From: Gaetbulibacter saemankumensis DSM 17032
Lineage (GTDB): Bacteria; Bacteroidota; Bacteroidia; Flavobacteriales; Flavobacteriaceae
Assembly: GCF_000425645.1 (NCBI RefSeq)
Contig: NZ_AUDV01000007.1
Coordinates: 124,001-188,000 of the forward strand
Direction of reading: 5' to 3'
Length of the DNA: 64,000 bases
Below are positions 22,101 to 37,100 of this stretch, piece by piece (the first letter of the stretch is position 1; every line of letters starts with the position of its first letter). A model generated the notes under the pieces. That model did not search any database. It was not told the DNA's origin and saw nothing but the letters and a program-made list of their open reading frames with translations. The position numbers and the translations under genes were made by a program.

Positions 22101-25100
22101 CCTTTTGCGGCTTGGACAAAACCTTCTATTGCTTTATGTAATAGCAATAGCTATTCTAATGCTGAAATATTTTCGCATGCCTATAAATCATTAGAAATTG
22201 GTACCTTGGTTGGCGAACCAACATTTGGTGCCGTAATTTCAACAGGAAGTGCCAGTTTAATGGATGGTTCTATGGTAAGAATGCCTTTTAGAGGTTGGTA
22301 TAACAAGGAAACAGGAAAAAACATGGATTTTGTGCCTGCGATGCCTGATATTTTAGTTAAACAACATCCGGGTGATAAAGCAAAAGGGGTTGACTTACAG
22401 TTAAAGGCGGCAGTTGATGCTTTATTAAAACAAATATAACTAGTGAAAGAATGGTTTAAAAATATTGGTCCGGGGCCCTTGGTAGCAGCTGCTTTCATCG
22501 GCCCCGGAACAGTTACAGTATGTACCTTAGCAGGTGTAAACTTTGGTTATTCGTTACTGTGGGCTATGGTCTTATCTGTTGTCGCCACCATCGTGCTGCA
22601 AGGTATGTCTGCTAGATTGGGACTTATTTCTCAACAAGGGTTAGCAGAGGTTATCAGATCTGAAATAAAATCTCCATTAATAAAGATTTTTGCACTTGTT
22701 TTAATTCTTATGGCCATCGTTGTTGGCAATGCCGCCTATGAAGCCGGTAATATTACTGGTGGTGTGCTAGGTCTTGAGGCTTTAATCGAAAATCCATCCT
22801 TACAAATAGGAAATTTTACATTAAAAGGGTTTAATGTGTTGATAGGTGTTTTGGCTTTTATTTTGTTGTACATTGGTAATTATAAGGTTATTGAAAAAGT
22901 TCTGATTTTTTTAGTGATTTTGATGAGTATGGCGTTTTTGGTGACTGCCATCATAACCAAACCAGATTATGTTTTGGTATTTAAAAGTATGTTTAGGCCT
23001 CAGGTGTCTAAAGAAAGTATCTTAACTATTATGGCGCTTATTGGAACTACGGTTGTGCCATATAATTTATTCTTACATGCCTCGTTGGTAAAAGAAAAAT
23101 GGCATCGATCATCCGATTTAAGTTTAGTAAATAAAGACACCGTAGTGGCTGTTGTATTAGGAGGTTTGGTATCAATGAGTATTATTATAGCAGCAACTTC
23201 AATCCAATCTAGTACTATTAATAATGCCGCTGATTTAGCTAAAAGTCTGGAGCCGTTATTTGGAAGTTTTGCTAGGTATTTCTTGGCTATTGGGCTGTTT
23301 GCGGCTGGTATGACAAGCGCTATTACAGCTCCCTTAGCAGCTGCTTATGTAACTACTGGTTGTTTAGGTTGGCCTTCACATTTAAAGAGTAAAAGGTTTA
23401 AAGCGGTCTGGATTGTAGTGTTATTTATTGGTGTTTTTTGTTCATCATTGGGAATAAAACCCATTGAAGTTATTAAGTTTGCTCAAATAGCCAACGGGGT
23501 CTTATTGCCTTTTATCGCAGGCTTTTTAATCTGGGTGGTAAATAAATCTTCGGTCTTGGGTACTTATAAAAATAGCTTAAAGCAGAATATTATAGCTCTA
23601 ATTATTTTTGGAATTAGTATATTACTCTCTGTAGTTACTTTAATTAAAGTGCTACACATAACATTGAATTAATTACTATGTTTTCTGTAGATTTAAATGC
23701 CGATGTGGGTGAAGGTATTGGAAACGAGTCTCTAATTTTGCCTTATCTTTCTTCTTGTAATATAGCTTGTGGGGGACATGCCGGTGATGGGGATTCGATG
23801 CGGGCTGTAGTACATTTGGCGAAAGAAGAGGGCGTGCTAATAGGGGCGCATCCTTCATTTCCTGATAAGGAAAATTTTGGTAGAGAACCTATGGATATAT
23901 CCTATGCGGCTCTTTATGCTTCCTTGAAACATCAGGTAGATAATTTAATAGCTATTCTTCAAGAGGAACAGGTAGGATTACATCATATAAAGCCTCATGG
24001 CGCATTGTATAATTTGGCCGCAAAAGATGAAAAAATTGCTACTGTTATTATAGAGCTGATTAAGAGTTATGCGCTTTCAATAAAATTATATGTGCCTTAT
24101 AAGTCAGTGATTTCAGGATTGGCTATAAAAAATAGTATTCAAGTAGTATATGAAGTGTTTGCCGATAGAAATTATAATAATGATTTATCATTAGTTTCCA
24201 GAAAAAGCAAAATGGCGATTATTGAAGATGAAAATGAAGTTTTTGAGCACGTGTATCAGATGATTACAAAGCGTGAAGTTAAGGTGATTACAGGGCAAAA
24301 TGTTTCGATTATCGCCGAAACGGTATGCGTGCATGGTGATAATATTAAAGCAGTTGAATTGGTTAAAAAGCTAAGACGCCAATTAGAAAAAAAGGGGGTG
24401 TTGGTAACTTAATACATGAGTTTTAATCTAAAATATAAACCATACGGAGAATATGCTATTTTAATTGAATGGCCAAGTAAGATTCAGGAGGATATTCTTT
24501 ATGATATTCTAAAATTTAAACATAAAATAATTGCTGAAAATATTGATGGTATTCTCGAGTTGAAATCTGCTTATAACAGTTTACTAGTTGTTTGTGATAA
24601 GGAGATTTCCGACTTGAAAAGTATTGGTGACCGGCTGAAAACAATATATACAAAAGAAGAAGTTAAAGATGCTGGGGTGGATTCAGTTACCTGGATAATT
24701 CCTGTTTGCTATGATTTTAGTTTTGGTTTGGATTTAAAGCAGCTTTCAGAAGAGAAAAATATTACTGTAGAAGAAATTATTAAAAAGCATTCTGAAACAA
24801 TTTATACGGTTTATTTTGTGGGGTTTTTACCAGGATTCCTTTATTTAGGAGGGCTTGATGACATCCTTCATACACCAAGGAAAGCCATGCCAAGAATGCA
24901 AATTGAAAAAGGAGCCGTTGCCATTGGTGGTAAACAGACGGGTATTTATCCTGTTCAGAGTCCGGGAGGATGGAATATTATTGGCAATACACCGGTTAGT
25001 TTTTTCGACCCACAAAAAGAAACGCCTTGTTTTGCAAAAGCTGGGGATAAAATTGTTTTTAAGCCTATTACTTTAAAGGCGTATGGTGATATTAAAATTC

Positions 25101-28100
25101 TAGCCGATGCTGGGGTTTATCAAATTGAAATCGAAAACGGGCATGATTAAAGTTATTAAACCAGGTTTTTATTCAACCATTCAGGATTTAGGACGTTATG
25201 CTTATCAGGATTTTGGAGTGCCATATGCTGGTGTTATGGATCAGCTTTCGGCTCAATTAGCCAATCATATATTAGGGAATAACCTAAACGATGCTGTTTT
25301 GGAGATTACCATGAAAGGCCCTGAACTTGAGTTTTTGAGTCCTACTTTAATTTGTGTTTCTGGAGCTCAAATGAACCCTATGCTGAATAAGACACCTGTT
25401 CATATGAATAAAATGATTTCTGTTGAAAAAGGAACAATACTTTCTTTTGGGAAATTGGAATCTGGTGTTCGGTGTTATTTAAGTGTGCGGGGGGGATTTC
25501 AAACGGAGCTCATAATGCGGAGCCGTAGTATGTATAGCGGTATAACAAAGCAGATAACTATTAGTAAAGGTGATGAATTGGAAATAGGGGAGGTTAACCG
25601 GTTTTTGGCTGATAAAAATGCCCATGTAAAAGTAAATGCTCATCATATTTCCGAGCATGTTATTGAAGCATATGAAGGTCCTGAATTTTCAAAATTATCA
25701 AAAGAGGCTCAGCATATTTTAAAAGCTCAAGAATTCACCATCTCTAACGATAATAGTCGCATGGCTTATCAATTGAAAGAGTTATTACAGAATGATTTGG
25801 ATGCCATTTTAACGACACCTGTTCTTCCAGGGACAGTACAGTTAACACCATCCGGGAAGTTAATTGTGCTTATGCGAGATTGTCAAACTACCGGGGGGTA
25901 TCCAAGAGTGCTTCAATTGAGTAGTCAGGCTATTAATGTATTGTCTCAAAAGTTAACCGGTACCAAAATTAAATTTAAAATAGTGTCAATCGAGTTCTAA
26001 TGCAATTTCAACCATTTCATTAAAAGTCGTTTCTCGTTCTTCACTAGTGGTGCGTTCCCCTGTTACAAGGGAGTCGGAAATGGTTAAAATAGTTAATGCT
26101 TTGGCTTGATATTTGGCTGCGACCGTGTAAAGTCCTGCTGTTTCCATTTCTACACATAATACACCGAATTTAGACCATTTTTTATAGGTTTTTATGTCAT
26201 CAGCATAAAATTCATCAGAGGTAAATACGTTTCCTGCTTTTATTGGAATGTTTTTTGTTTTTGCCACTTCAATGGCTTTTTGAAATAAATCGAAACTAGC
26301 AGTGGGCGCATAATCTGTACCTTCAAACCGATTCCTGTTCACGCCCGAATTGGAAGAAGCTGCCATGGCAATAACAATATCCCTTATTTTTACATGTTTT
26401 TGATATGATCCTGCAGAGCCCACACGAATAAGATTTTTTACATCGTATTGCGTGATTAATTCATGGGCGTAAATGGAAATAGAGGGAATTCCCATACCGG
26501 TGCCCATCACAGAAATTCGTTTTCCTTTGTAAGAGCCTGTATAGCCAAGCATATTTCGCACTCTGTTAAAACATACCGGATTTTCGAGAAAGGTTTCCGC
26601 TATCCATTTAGCACGTAAGGGATCACCAGGCAATAGAATGGTTTCTGCAATGTCTCCTTTTTTTGCTTCAATATGAACACTCATATTAATACGTTTTATT
26701 TGAAGATGAAATCCCCGTTACAATGGCTATACCAGAGGAGGTTCCAATACGTTCAACCCCCAAGTTTATATATTCCTTTGCTGTTTCGTAGTCTTTTATG
26801 CCACCAGAAGCTTTAACTTTAGCATAATCCTGAGCGACCGATTTCATTATTTTAACAACGTGTATGGTGGCTCCTGAAGTACCAAATCCAGTAGATGTTT
26901 TTATATAATCGGCACCACTTTGAATGGCTAATTCACTGGCTTTTATAATTTCAATATCATCTAGGTAGCAAGTTTCTAGAATAACTTTTAAAGTGCCATT
27001 TGGTATACATTTTTTTACTTCTTCAATATCAGTCCAGACGTCATCAAAATTTTTACTTTTTAAATACCCCAGATTGATTACCATATCAATTTCTTCAGCA
27101 CCATCTAAAATGGCTTGTTTGGTTTCGGCGACTTTGGCCTCTGTACTCATAGCACCAAGTGGAAAACCAACAACGCAACATACTTTTACCTGACTGTTTT
27201 TTAATTGTTCATTTGCAAGGCTAGCATAACATGAGTTAACGCAAACAGCATGAAATTGATAGGTTTTAGCTTCTTCACACAACTGTTTTATCGCATCACT
27301 TGTTGCTGTAGCACTTAATAAGGTGTGGTCTATATATTGACTTAAATTTTCCATAGTAAACTTATGAGTAAATTTAAGTCAATATAAAAAGCTAAAATAT
27401 GCTAAACGTCATATTTCGTAGGAATGACATTTATTTTCGATATAAAGCAAAGAGGTTATGCTTTTTTTGAATATTTACGTAAAGATTTTGTGGTTTTTGG
27501 AATTGAGGTCATACTAATTCTATGTACACCGCTATCTAAATATTTTAAAGCCGTTTCAATATCTTCTATCGCTCCTGAAGCTTGTATTTTTGTTCGGTCT
27601 TTTACAGTTTTCTTTATAATTTTTGTAGCCGTTAAAGTAGCGCCGCCTTTAGAGAAACCGCTGGATGTCTTTATGTAATCGGCTCTACCATCTATACAAA
27701 TTTCTGCGGCTTTTATAATTTCATTTTTGCTTAATTCAGAAATTTCTAAAATTACTTTTAATGGAATTTTATTTATTGCAATTTTCACATCGCTAATGTC
27801 TTTTAGAACAGAAACGTAGTTTTTACTTTTTAAAAACCCGAGGTTAATGACCATTTCAATTTCATCGGCACCATCTTCAACGGCTTTTTTAGCTTCAAAT
27901 ACTTTAGCCTCAGTAGATGTAGCTCCTAAAGGAAATCCAACCACAGTACATATTTTAATGTCCGATCGTTCTAATAACTGTTTGGCCAGAGAAACGTATG
28001 AACTGTTAATACAAATAGAGTGAAAATCATTTAAAATAGCTTCGTGACAAAGATCAATAATTTCGCGTTCTGTAGATGTAGGTTTTAAGAGAGTATAATC

Positions 28101-31100
28101 AATGCGCTTTGATATGCTATTCATAGTTCTAAGTAGGTTTAATTTTGTTTATTCTTAGGGAAATAAACAGGGTAATTTTTAAAATTGTTGTCTAGTTTTG
28201 GGGACTTTCAACAGCAACAAATCTAATAATAAAATTTAATATATCTTCGATAAAAGTCGAAAATTATCGTTAAAGAGTATTAACTTCTTTGTTGTCAGAT
28301 TATTTACAAAACCATTCAATCGTGGATGTTTATTGAATTATTTGCGTTTTTATGATGAAAAAGCGTTGTTATTCTTAAAATTATTCGAATAACAACGCTT
28401 ATACTAACTAAACAAAATTAAATATACAACATCTAAATTGGTGTTAAATTACTCAAGATTTTCTTCAACTAAATCATTCTGATTTCTAAATACTAATTGT
28501 TCATCGAAAGCATCTAATAAAATGATACTATCTGTAGTGACTTTACCAGCCAAAATTTCCTTACTTAAAGCGTTTAGAACTTCTTTTTGAATAATTCGTT
28601 TTACAGGACGTGCTCCATATTCAGGATTAAAGCCTTTCATTGATAAATAATCAATAGCTTCTGATGTTGCATCGAAAGTGATGCCTTGCTGAGCAATCAT
28701 TTTTTTAACACCGTTAAGTTGTAATCCTACTATTTGTTTAATGTCCGATTGACTTAAAGGGGTAAACATAATAATATCGTCTATTCTGTTTAAGAATTCT
28801 GGTCTAACGCTTTGTTTTAAAAGGGCAAGCACATCTATTTTAGCTGCTTCCGTAGCTGTATAGATATCTCTAGTCGTTTCAAAATGCTGTTGTATGGCTT
28901 CACTTCCCATGTTTGAAGTCATGATAATAATGGTGTTTTTGAAATCGGCAAGACGACCTTTGTTATCTGTTAAGTGTCCTTCGTCTAAAACTTGTAATAA
29001 TATATTAAATGTGTCTGGGTGGGCTTTTTCAATTTCATCTAAAAGTACCACAGAGTATGGTTTTCTTCTAACAGCTTCTGTTAACTGCCCACCTTCGTCG
29101 TAACCTACGTATCCTGGAGGCGCACCAACTAAACGGCTAACAGCATGACGTTCTTGGTATTCACTCATGTCGATTCTGGTCATCGCGCTTTCATCATCAA
29201 ATAAATATTCGGCTAAAGCCTTAGCTAATTCTGTTTTACCAACCCCAGTTGTACCTAAAAAAAGGAATGTACCAATGGGTTTTTTAGGATTTTGTAAACC
29301 GGCTCGACTTCTGCGAACGGCATCACTTACCGCGGTAATAGCTTCTTCCTGACCAACAACGCGTTTGTGTAATTCATGCTCTAAGTTCAACAATTTTTCG
29401 CGCTCACTTTGGAGCATTTTAGTTACAGGAATACCTGTCCATTTAGCTACAACTTCTGCAATATCATCATAAGTCACCTCTTCCTTAATAAGCGAATTTT
29501 CGGCTTGTACTTCTAGTTGTTTTTGAAGCACTTCCAGTTGCTCTTGAGCTTCTTTTATTTTGCCGTAGCGTAATTCTGCTACTGTTCCGTAATCACCATC
29601 ACGTTCAGCACGCTCTGCTTCTAATTTGTAGTTTTCAATATTTTGTTTAATATTCTGAATATTATCAACTACTTCTTTTTCGCTTTTCCATTTTGCATTT
29701 ATTTCATTGCGTTGTTCTTTTAAATTTGCTAAATCAGAACGGAGTGCCTTTAATTTATTTTCATCTTTTTCTCTTTTAATGGCTTCAATTTCAATTTCAA
29801 GTTGCATGATTTTTCTATCTAATACATCTAGCTCTTCGGGTTTGGAATTTATTTCCATGCGTAATTTAGAAGCAGCTTCATCCATTAGGTCAATCGCTTT
29901 ATCTGGTAAAAAACGATTCGTAATATAACGTTGTGATAATTCCACAGCTCCGATAATGGCGTCGTCTTTAATGCGTACTTTATGGTGTGTTTCGTATTTC
30001 TCTTTAATACCTCTTAATATGGAGATGGCACTTTCTGTATCAGGCTCATCCACCATTACTTTTTGAAAACGACGTTCTAATGCTTTATCTTTTTCGAAAT
30101 ATTTTTGGTATTCGTCTAAGGTGGTTGCTCCTATAGAGCGTAATTCACCTCTGGCTAAGGCGGGTTTTAAAATGTTTGCAGCATCCATAGCGCCTTGTCC
30201 ACCACCAGCACCAACTAAAGTGTGTATCTCATCTATAAATAGTACGATATCTCCGTTACTTGTAGTTACTTCTTTAATGACTGCTTTTAATCGCTCTTCA
30301 AATTCACCTTTATACTTAGCGCCTGCAATTAAAGCACCCATATCTAAGGCAAATATTTGCTTGTCTTTAAGGTTTTCAGGAATATCACCGTCGATAATTC
30401 TGTGAGCAAGACCTTCTGCTATAGCAGTTTTACCTGTACCAGGTTCCCCTACAAGTATCGGATTGTTTTTGGTTCTACGAGAGAGAATTTGAAGAATTCT
30501 TCTAATTTCTTCATCACGACCAATTACAGGATCTAGTTTACCGTCTTTGGCTAACTGATTTAGGTTTTTTGCATATTTATTTAAGGAATTATAGGTGTCT
30601 TCCTGGCTTTGAGAAGTAACCTTTTCTCCTTTTCTTAATTCATCGATAGCTGCTTTCAATGCTTTTTCGGTAACACCTTGATCTTTTAGCATTTGAGCTA
30701 TTTTACTATTCGATTTAAAAATGGCTAAAATTAAATGTTCGACAGACACGTAGTCATCATTCATTTTTTTTGCAATTATTGCGGCTTCATTTAACATTTT
30801 GCCAGCTTCACGTGATAGCATTAATTCGCCACCGCTTACTTTCGGATAACTTTCAATTTGCTTATCTAAAGCCTGCTTCAAAATGTTAATATTAACATTC
30901 AATTTTTTTAAAAGGAATGGTAATACATTTTCGTCCACTTCTGAAATGCCTTTAAAGATATGTTCGATTTCGATTTGTTGATGCCCGAAACCCTGCGCTA
31001 ATTGTTGCGCTTGTTGTATGGCTTCTTGCGATTTAATTGTATAATTATTTAAGTTCATAGTTAATATTTTTTAGTTTCCATCGTGTGGAAATGCTCTATT

Positions 31101-34100
31101 GTTTTACATTTACTACTTATTTTGGACAATAATCTTACCATGATTATTCGCAGGACAATTTGTCTTAAAAGCGTGGTTTGTGTATGACTTTTAGTCAGAT
31201 GTAAGGTTATGATTTAGTTTCGACTTAATCCCTTTAAATTACAATAAATGAGATTGATTAGCAAGTTATTTAATAGTGTTTCCGAGGAAAAGGAAGAAAA
31301 AGTGTTACCATGGAATTCTCTAAATAAAATGGAGGCGTTAGAAGAGATAGAAAACAAATCAAAAGAAAAAACTCAAGTTATATTTAAGCATTCTACACGC
31401 TGTGGTATTAGTAGAATGGTTATTAATAGGTTTGTAGAATCATATAATTTAAATGCCGAGCAAGCAGATTTATATTATCTTGATCTTTTAAATTATCGCG
31501 ATATTTCTAATGAAATAGCTTCAAAGTTTCAGGTATGGCATGAATCACCACAGTTATTGGTAATTAAAAATGGTACCGTTATGAAGCATGCGAGTCACAG
31601 TTCTATAAATGAGCTAGATTTGACTCAGTTATAGTCTTTATTTTTTTATGGATGTCTAAAGAATGTTAGAGTCTGCAGTTAATTACTTGTTTGTTTATGG
31701 AACCTTAATGCAGGATGTTGAAAATGAAATGTCTCAATTTTTGAAAAAGCATTCCACGTTTGTAGGTAAGGGAAATTTTCAGGGTAGTTTGTATGAAGTT
31801 GCTGGTTATCCTGGGGCTATACTTAGCGAAAATGAAACGTATAAAGTTTATGGAGATCTATTCATTATTCAGGATGCTGAATACGTATTTAGTATTTTGG
31901 ACCCTTATGAAGGTATAGAGGAAAGTACTATTGAAACCGACTTATATAAACGTGAAGTAGTCGATGTGATATTAGAATCTGGGGTTTTAGTAAAAGCATG
32001 GGTTTATCTTTATAATTTAGAAGTTACTAATTTACGGTTAATACCTTCTGGTTACTATTTAAAGAAATAATATTTCGTTTCTTTGCAGCAATTTTCAATA
32101 AAGTTTATGAAGTCATTTTCTGAATCCGTATTTCATCCTTTAAATATTCATGAAGAGGTAGAGTTTCCAGAAAAATTCACATTTCCGTTTTACTATCAGC
32201 CTCATAGATTAAGTAGGGTGGCAGCAGCCGATTTGCAGAATTATCTAGAAAATCAGAGAGATTTTATACATAATTTCGGATTAAAATCAAGTGCTAAGGG
32301 ATTGTCTATCGGGAAGATGTTTGGTGTTATGGTGGTTAAAAATGGACAGGGTGAATTGGGGTATCTTGCCGCGTTTTCAGGGAAATTGGCTGATAGTAAT
32401 GATATTTCCGGATTTGTACCCCCCATATTTAATACCTTAGATGTTACTGGTTTTTATAAACAGGGAGAGGCAAAGTTAAACGCGATGAATCGTGAAATAG
32501 AGACTTTAGAGTCGTCTGAAATTATAGTGCAAGCCAAATATTATTTAGATCAATTTACATTAAATCATGAACTGGAATTAAATGCACTGAAAGCCGAAAT
32601 AAAAGGAAAAAAGAAAGAACGGGATCAACGACGTAAATTAGCTGAAGGTCTAATGTCGGCTTCTGAATACTCTCGATTAATAGAAGAGCTAAGTCAGGAG
32701 AGTAAAAGTTATCAAATTCGGTTAAAGCATTTGAAACGAAGTGGACAAGAACGAATAAATGAAGCCAGGAATCACTTAAATAATTTACGAAAACCTATAA
32801 TTGCGTTAAAAGAGCAACGCGCAAACCTTTCTGCCTCGTTACAAAAGCGTATTCATGAACAATATCGATTCTTAAATGCTAAAGGTCAGGAGAAAGATTT
32901 ATTAGATATTTTTAATGCTACAAATACTTTGATTCCTCCGGCGGGTGCGGGTGAATGTGCAGCTCCAAAGCTTTTTCAATATGCCTATCTGCACGATTTA
33001 ACGCCTTTGGTAATGGCTGAGTTTTGGTGGGGTGAATCACCAAAATCAGAAGTTAGAAAGCATAAGCAGTTTTATCCATCATGTCGAAGTAAGTGTGAGC
33101 CAATATTGGGTCATATGATGCAAGGTTTACAAGTTGAGGATAATCCGATAGAGCAGGATTTGGAGTTTAATCGGGATTTAGAAATTCTATATGAAGATAC
33201 TCATTTGTTGATTGTAAATAAGCCACATGAGTTTTTGTCAGTGCCGGGCAGAAAAGTTAAAGAATCGGTTTTAAGTAGAATGCAGCAGTATTTGCCAGAC
33301 GCTTCTGGTCCCTTATTGGTGCATCGTTTAGATATGTCTACTTCTGGAATTCTTTTAGTAGCTAAATCAAATCGTATTCATAAGAAGCTTCAAAAACAAT
33401 TTATCGACCGCACTATAAAGAAGCGTTATGTAGCTATATTAGATGGTGAGGTTTCTCAACAATCTGGTGTGGTGGATTTACCATTACGTGTAGATTTAGA
33501 TAACCGTCCACAACAGCTAGTGTGTTATGAATACGGTAAGCCTGCTAAAACAAAGTATAAGGTAATAGCCGTTGAAAATGGAAAAACACGAGTTTATTTT
33601 TATCCTATTACCGGTCGTACCCATCAACTTCGTGTTCATGCAGCTCATAGCCAAGGGTTAAAGACTCCTATAGTAGGCGATGACTTGTACGGTTGCAAAT
33701 CGGATAGACTACATTTGCATGCCGAAAATCTTGTGTTTGAACATCCAATAACTAAGGAACAGCTTAATATAAATTGTAAGGTTCCGTTTTAAAAATATCT
33801 AAATGCGGCTAGCGGACTTTGTCAATCAAACGAGCCATATAAGTGTATTTTAATTCTCGGGTGTTAAAACCTTCTTCTATAGCTTCTTTCGAAGCGGCAC
33901 TTGGCGATTCTTCAAACGGATGAGGAGTTAGTGCTTGTGTCACATCGCTATACATGTTAACCGTCATGTGTGAGGCATAAGTAGCTTCACCAATTGGTAT
34001 GATATATCTAAGTAAAGACCATGAGCCTTTCCATCCGTTATTAACCATATCCTGATGTATAGGTTGAAATACGTCTTTTTCGGCAGCTTCGTATAGATCG

Positions 34101-37100
34101 TAACCTTTCATTGGTACTTTCATCAAATCTATAAAAGCTATGGTTCCAATGTTCATTTCAAAATCACCGTCGGTTACGGCAATTTGCTCCATAAAGTTTC
34201 TAACGGCTAGATTTCTGGTTTTTCCTGCGCCTTCTACCATGTCGCGAAGCGATTCATCAGACATATCAGGATAGGCCTTTTTTGCATATTTAAATACTTC
34301 GTGAACATCAAACATTTTATCGGGACTATTGTAAAGTGTTACCGTTAAATATTGGTAGCCTTGATTTTCTCCACCAGGAAGTAATTGCCACAAATCCCAA
34401 CCAATAATTTCTCCACCGGCAAGACGTTGTTCGTGGATTTTTTTCCAGAAACGTTCGGTGTCAAGATAGTCGGCTTCTTGTTCGTTATCTACTTGCATTA
34501 ATTCAAATATGAGGTAAAGTTTTTCTTGAGCTTGCATGCTAAAGCATGTTATAGCTACAAAAGCAATGATTAGTAATTTTTTCATCGTGGTTTAGTTTTA
34601 ATATAAGCACAACATATACAAGTTGAATCTTGCAAGTAGAAGTCGGGAATTAAGCCATTCTAAGGGTTTGTATATCAAGGATTGGCTTATTCTAAATATA
34701 CAAAAAATATGGAAAAAATCTGAATTTAGATATAATAAAAAACTCCCAAAAATAATTTGGGAGTTTTTTATTAATTGATGTTGTAGGATGTGATAATTTG
34801 CTTTAGTTGCAGTTTTAAATCTTCACCTGTGTCGTATATCATTTGCGATTCACTAGGGAAGGGGACGCGTCGGTTATCTAAAAATGGAAGTAATGTGGTT
34901 TCCAGAGCTCGGCGATCTCCACTTGCTGTCGCATAAATATGTTCGAATAAAAATTGACTTTCAATAGGGAAGGCATCCACTAATTGTTGGGTGTTCAAAT
35001 TAAAATATTCCACATTTCCAGAGACCTGTGAAGATTTAAATTGTTTGAATTCGTAATATTCACAACGTATATTTTTTAAATTGTCTATTTCAATAGCGTT
35101 ACCAAGACTGTCCTTTACCTGATTTCCTTTTTCATCTAAAAGTAATTTTTTTCCATCGGCAATTTGTTTTTCCTTAATAATTTGACGCTCTTGGATTTGT
35201 TCCGGTGAAATATTGATTTGTCTTAAGTTAACACGCATATCGTAATCGTATTTAAGGTCTTGGACGGCGTTGTTATGATAAACAGTCCAAAGATTGTTAA
35301 TGCCGTAAGTGCTGAAATTTAATAAATCGTCTTCTAGGCGTTGCGGAATAACTTTGTCGGTATCATTAATCATGTGCACCAATACAAAATCGGTGCCTTT
35401 ATTGTGCGCTTCATCTATAAGCACTCTAGTATCCTTAAAGTTTGGGTTAATTTCTTCAATATCTTGAAAAATATTGTAAGCTTCTCTAATGTTCAATTTG
35501 TTATTAGATTTTAAAAGCGCTGTTGCATTACTATAAAGCTGCTGAGAAGCTTCGTTTTTAGAGTTTATAATTTGATGGGAGTAATCCTGAAATTTGAAGT
35601 TTAGCGCTTTACCATGTGCGTATAAAGGTAGTAAAGGTTTTATTAATTCCTGACGGTTATTTAATCCTACATAGGTATCGTAAATACGAATGTAATTTTC
35701 CGGATTATTATCCTTTTTTAGGAAAGCGATAGATGCCAAATCTCTGTCGGTAGCCTTATTATATGCTTCGTGAAGCATGATAATATAATCGGCTTTTCCT
35801 TTTTTGTCTTTGTTAGTGCGTAATTTGCTAACAGCATTAGCTATGGCAGTGTCATAATTGCCATAGCTTAATGCTTTTTCTATTTTTTTACTTGTGCTGC
35901 AGGAAATAAATAGGCAGCATGTGAGTATGTTAAGTAGTAGTTTTTTCATAGGTTAAATTTTGGCTTATTGAAATTGTAGTTCAAATGTAATGCCAAAAAT
36001 AGAAAAAACTACTAAAGTACCTATCAACTAATTAATTTGCAGTAAATTATTTTTTCTTATAAACGGGTAAAAGTTTTGTTGAAACCTCACCAAACCCAAT
36101 TCTTGTACCATCTTTTTCACAATACCCTCTCATAATTACCGTATCATTATCATTAATGAATTTGCGTTCAGAACCGTCTTTCATCGTTAAAGGTTTTTCA
36201 CCTTTCCAGGTTAGTTCAAGCATTGATCCGTAAGAGTCTGGTGTAGGCCCGGAAATAGTGCCGCTACCCATCATATCTCCTGAGTTTACAGGGCAACCAT
36301 TAATGGTGTGATGAGCTAATTGCTGTGCCATGTTCCAGTACATATATTTAAAGTTCGATTTACTTACCAATGTTTCTTTTGTTCCCATTGGTTGAATAGA
36401 AACTTCCAAATTTATATCGTAACTCTTTTTGCCTTTATATTGAAGGTAAGGTAACTGAGGTTTTAGTGGTTTTGGTCCTTCTACTTTATAAGGTTCTAAT
36501 GCATCTAAGGTAACTATCCAGGGAGATATTGAAGAGGCAAAATTCTTTGCCAAGAAAGGGCCTAGTGGCACATATTCCCACTTTTGGATATCACGGGCAC
36601 TCCAGTCGTTTAATAAAACAAGTCCGAAAATATATTCTTCGGCTTCGTTCACAGGAATAGGTTCTCCTAAGTCGTTGGCGTCGGTTGTAATAAAAGCCAT
36701 TTCCAATTCGAAATCTACCAATTTGCTTGGTCCGAAAACAGGTTCTGTAGCACCATTTGGAAGCGTTTGTCCCTGTGGTCTGTGTACCGGAATTCCTGAA
36801 GGGATTATGGATGAACTTCTACCGTGGTAACCCACCGGAATATGAAGCCAGTTAGGTAATAGCGCATTATCAGGGTCTCTAAACATGGTACCTACATTAG
36901 TAGCATGTTCAATACTTGAATAAAAATCGGTGTAATCTCCAATTTGGACGGGTAATTGCATTTCAATTTCATCTAAGCGAAATAACACGATTTCTTTGTG
37001 ACTTTTGTTGTTTTTAAGACTGGTGTTATTATCGTCAAAAATTTCAGCAATACGGTTTCTTACGGAACGCCAAGTTTTTCTTCCATCGGCTATAAAGTCG